Of a stretch of DNA of 64,000 nucleotides, positions 62,901 through 64,000 are shown in pieces. The stretch's first letter is position 1, and each line of letters begins with the position of its first letter. The translations under genes and the position numbers were made by a program. The stretch lies in NCBI GenBank assembly GCA_018881555.1, contig JACAXG010000055.1, positions 2,936,978 through 3,000,977 on the forward strand, written 5' to 3'. Below the pieces are notes generated by a model, which saw only the letters and a program-made list of their open reading frames with translations, was not told the origin of the DNA and made no database searches. This stretch comes from Amblyornis subalaris (Eukaryota > Chordata > Aves > Passeriformes > Ptilonorhynchidae).

Positions 62901-63982
62901 GCAAATTCTCTACTTGCTGCCCAACAGCTGGTCACCTCTGGGGAACTCCATGGAAAATAATTCTTCTTCCCAATGGATGACAACCTTTCTAATGGAGCCT
63001 CTGCCACCCCATAACATGGTGTTCCGTGCTCTGGTGGCAGGTTTGGACAGGGACCTACATCCTCAAAACTGCCCTCCCTAAGGCCATTCAGGGCATTTCC
63101 CTATCAATGTAGTTTCCTCAACTCCACTGTCCCGTCTTCCTAAGAAAGATCAAGAAACATTGCCACTCCTACGTGAATTGCAGCGGGAGAGGGGTGAAGG
63201 GGAACTATGGCTTTTGAGACTTCCCCAGCATTTCCCGTATCTCCTTAGAATTTTCTTGTATCTGGAATGAAGACAAAAGTTTCTTTAAAAAATCATGACT
63301 TAGAGGCTAAACCAATGTCTTAAACCTGTTCAACTGTTCAACTTGAACATGACTGAACTAAAGTCACCCAACCAAGGCACATTTTCCTTTTGTCGTAAAC
63401 AGACCCAAATCCCATAACGGCTTGAAGAAGTCTTCTGCCTTTCTGTTTTAATGAATTTACTTCCTTAAAAATTTGTATTTGGCCTGTTGACCAGTAATTT
63501 CAAGCTAAACAGAATGTGTACTTTGGAAATACTTTACACGAGTTAAGAGTGTGAAAGCTTTCATTTTCATATATGCAAACTGGCATCTTACAGTAAAAGA
63601 AATCAAACTAAACCCAGCATTTTATTAGCCACATTATGAGCCACAGAAGCATTAACAAAGACAGACTACCATAAAAGATGAACTACAACATCACTCACCT
63701 GAAAGTCTTTTGTAAGGCTTGTTACTGCTTTTAGTGCCATTTTGGTGTTTCTTGTCTATTGATGGAGCTACAATTCCTTTGCCGTTCAGAATCTTTTCTG
63801 GTGATGGTGGCACTGACTTGGACGTCAAACCAGATTTAACCAAAGTTGGAGCAGGTATGGTGGATGAAGAAGCTGAGGAGGAGGTGATGGTGGTAGTGGT
63901 TGCAGAATTCATTTTAACATTGGCACCATCTGCCTTCACTAGGTTAGGAATTTTCTCTAGACTGACTACTGGAACAGGAACG
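41945..63982 (-). CDS. ATXN7L1: ATXN7L1, ataxin-7-like 1 (3' part, 8 coding exons)
   Basis: A paralogue of ataxin-7, the subunit that anchors the USP22 deubiquitinase module to SAGA, so a nuclear chromatin role is expected from the family. Minus-strand exons 63699-63982, 58821-58903, 57713-57969, 55259-55451, 52830-52951, 49288-50221, 45285-45359 and 41945-41986 total 1990 nt: the last base of a codon, 662 codons and TAA. Every junction is in frame. Order of parts: a Ser/Thr-rich linker; the SCA7 zinc domain (HCGVLDPETKKPCTRSLTCK then THSLNHRRAVPGR); a basic segment AEHKARSREKEV; an acidic SSDEGEVDGAEESEKLD; a conserved block FCSYGSRLMGRGYYVFDRRW; a 311-codon Ser-rich exon; the tail GKNSSVALSQSSPSS; and NRTGRIRTLP. 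The N-terminal exons lie right of the window. Confidence 0.96.
41987..45284 (-). other. ATXN7L1: ATXN7L1 last intron (3.3 kb)
   Basis: Holds a CTG/CAG repeat at 44961-45000 and a somewhat GC-richer block at 42925-43300 with no recognised identity. No further exon was needed or found. Confidence 0.6.
44961..45000. repeat. CTG/CAG trinucleotide repeat
   Basis: The plus strand has nine pure GCT units (44961-44987), then ACT GCT ACT GCT G. In the sense of ATXN7L1 this is an interrupted, then pure, CAG/AGC run. It is intronic, about 285 nt past the exon 45285-45359 donor. Confidence 0.95.
45285..45359 (-). CDS. ATXN7L1: ATXN7L1 coding exon 7 of 8 in window
   Basis: Exactly 25 codons: IGKNSSVALSQSSPSSTTNP then VHNRQ. 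Acceptor ctttcag, donor gtaagt. GKNSSxALSQSSPSS is shared by ATXN7 and ATXN7L1. Confidence 0.93.
47441..47517. repeat. TA/CA-rich microsatellite
   Basis: Alternating tatata, catacaca and tgtatgtg units with partial dyad symmetry. Confidence 0.85.
47745..47812 (-). mobile_element. Possible tRNA-derived SINE head (ancient relic)
   Basis: On the minus strand, TAGCTAGTGCAG (47799-47810) resembles a pol III A box. GAGTTCGAATTC (47751-47762) resembles a B box, with spacing usual for tRNA-derived SINEs. The stretch between, containing TTACAGCTACATGCAGGAGG, resembles the tRNA part of ancient vertebrate SINEs. The T-arm stem pairs poorly, so a working tRNA is unlikely. The family was not resolved. 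Confidence 0.4.
49041..49092. repeat. TA-rich microsatellite
   Basis: gtgtatatatctatctatat followed by further alternating ATATAGAT and AT units. It could fold back on itself. Confidence 0.88.
49288..50221 (-). CDS. ATXN7L1: ATXN7L1 coding exon 6 of 8 in window (large Ser-rich exon)
   Basis: 934 nt. Encodes KIPPAADSPMPSPAAHVSTP, a long Ser/Thr/Pro-rich region, a basic stretch SHKPSKTKTSKSSKVKDLSS, SNKKKKPQ, GKKRKNSSSSSKACKITKMP and PTSSSISRQ. The lysine clusters could act in nuclear import (inference). Acceptor ctctttag, donor gtaagg. Translation that runs on past either boundary is intron. Confidence 0.96.
50222..52829 (-). other. ATXN7L1: ATXN7L1 intron (2.6 kb)
   Basis: No recognised element. 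One N at 51329. Confidence 0.55.
52830..52951 (-). CDS. ATXN7L1: ATXN7L1 coding exon 5 of 8 in window
   Basis: Encodes FCSYGSRLMGRGYYVFDRRW then DHFRFALNSMVEKHLNSQMW. This block is conserved across the ataxin-7 family. Acceptor ctttcag, donor gtaagt. Confidence 0.94.
52952..55258 (-). other. ATXN7L1: ATXN7L1 intron (2.3 kb)
   Basis: No recognised element. Confidence 0.55.
55259..55451 (-). CDS. ATXN7L1: ATXN7L1 coding exon 4 of 8 in window
   Basis: Encodes PSSANSINSNSSSNHSGYVP, the acidic SRLSSDEGEVDGAEESEKLD, and CHFSGHHPRPLG. Acceptor ttctag, donor gtatgt. Confidence 0.94.
55452..57712 (-). other. ATXN7L1: ATXN7L1 intron with CpG-rich block
   Basis: The GC level rises at 56160-56480, with CpG-containing stretches such as ctcgcggtgaccccggcgag. 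This overlaps the 3' half of a 228-codon minus-strand open frame (56259-56945) with no recognisable domain. The rest is AT-rich. Confidence 0.55.
56200..56400. promoter_or_regulatory. CpG-rich intronic block, possible internal promoter or enhancer
   Basis: Local CpG enrichment (cccgcgcagg, gggctcggccgggtcacg, actcgcggtgaccccggcga) in an otherwise CpG-poor intron, upstream of the 3' exons in the ATXN7L1 direction. The function is not shown by sequence alone. Confidence 0.3.
57713..57969 (-). CDS. ATXN7L1: ATXN7L1 coding exon 3 of 8 in window (SCA7 domain, second half)
   Basis: Encodes THSLNHRRAVPGRKKQFDIL, LAEHKARSREKEVAKDKEHP and a Ser/Pro-rich stretch to PAKSRPPNSVLP. The His after THS completes the zinc site. 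Acceptor tttttag, donor gtaagc. Confidence 0.95.
57970..58820 (-). other. ATXN7L1: ATXN7L1 intron within the SCA7 domain
   Basis: AT-rich, with one N at 58400 and no recognised element. It splits the SCA7 zinc motif between two exons. Confidence 0.6.
58821..58903 (-). CDS. ATXN7L1: ATXN7L1 coding exon 2 of 8 in window (SCA7 domain, first half)
   Basis: Encodes EREFDPNKHCGVLDPETKKP then CTRSLTCK. The His-Cys pair and the C-x5-C pair are the zinc-binding residues expected of SCA7 domains. Acceptor caatcag, donor gtattt. Confidence 0.95.
58904..63698 (-). other. ATXN7L1: ATXN7L1 intron (4.8 kb)
   Basis: AT-rich unique-looking sequence. I recognised no exon, RNA gene or transposon. Confidence 0.55.
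63699..63982 (-). CDS. ATXN7L1: ATXN7L1 coding exon 1 of 8 in window
   Basis: Encodes VPVPVVSLEKIPNLVKADGA, a Thr/Ser-rich run, then SKSVPPSPEKILNGKGIV and KPYKRLS. Acceptor ttttgcag, donor gtgagt. Confidence 0.94.
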
Positions 63983-64000
63983 CTGCAAAACCAAGGAAAA
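63983..64000 (-). other. ATXN7L1: ATXN7L1 intron, edge of window
   Basis: The polypyrimidine/acceptor region of the exon ending at 63982. The gene continues to the right. Confidence 0.8.

Overview
This is a piece of vertebrate nuclear genome, almost certainly from a bird. It has multi-exon genes with GT-AG introns, CpG-island promoters, and degraded CR1 LINE copies on both strands, one of them ending in the CR1-type ATTCTGYGATT tail. The introns are compact. Nine isolated N's are scattered through it (for example 639, 14450, 58400), as in a draft assembly. There are no bacterial features. Exon boundaries were set by hand from splice sites, reading frame and remembered vertebrate orthologues. 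All four gene models keep frame across every junction.

Layout. (1) 1-18205, plus strand: the 3' two thirds of PUS7, a TruD-family pseudouridine synthase. Fourteen coding exons run to the stop at 17622, with a poly(A) signal at 18177. A long intron (13058-15527) holds an antisense CR1 split by a solo LTR. (2) 18350-30115, plus strand: RINT1, a subunit of the NRZ/Dsl1 ER tethering complex. It has a CpG-island promoter and 13 coding exons encoding 767 aa. It starts only about 150 bp after the PUS7 poly(A) signal. (3) 30365-32310, minus strand: EFCAB10, a small protein with an RII-like docking domain and a degenerate EF-hand. Its four coding exons (128 aa) include a 37-nt last coding exon. It converges with RINT1 and has its own CpG island. 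(4) 32311-39350: intergenic DNA with CR1 fragments and no gene seen. (5) 39360-64000, minus strand: the 3' part of ATXN7L1, an ataxin-7 paralogue. Eight coding exons (662 aa, including the SCA7 zinc domain and the serine-rich tail) are followed by a probable 2.6-kb 3' UTR. Its 5' exons lie beyond the right edge.

The order PUS7-RINT1-EFCAB10-ATXN7L1 matches the human 7q22 neighbourhood as I know it. The genes do not form a pathway: they cover RNA modification, vesicle tethering, a probable ciliary protein and a SAGA-type chromatin factor. They share only synteny.

I did not find a new multi-gene system. The points most worth checking are a reconstructable nested LTR-in-CR1 insertion, a PUS7 splice acceptor without a pyrimidine tract beside an AT-rich expansion, a RINT1 start codon displaced to exon 2, a CpG-rich block inside an ATXN7L1 intron that could be an internal promoter, a CAG repeat in an ATXN7L1 intron, and a tRNA-like SINE relic.
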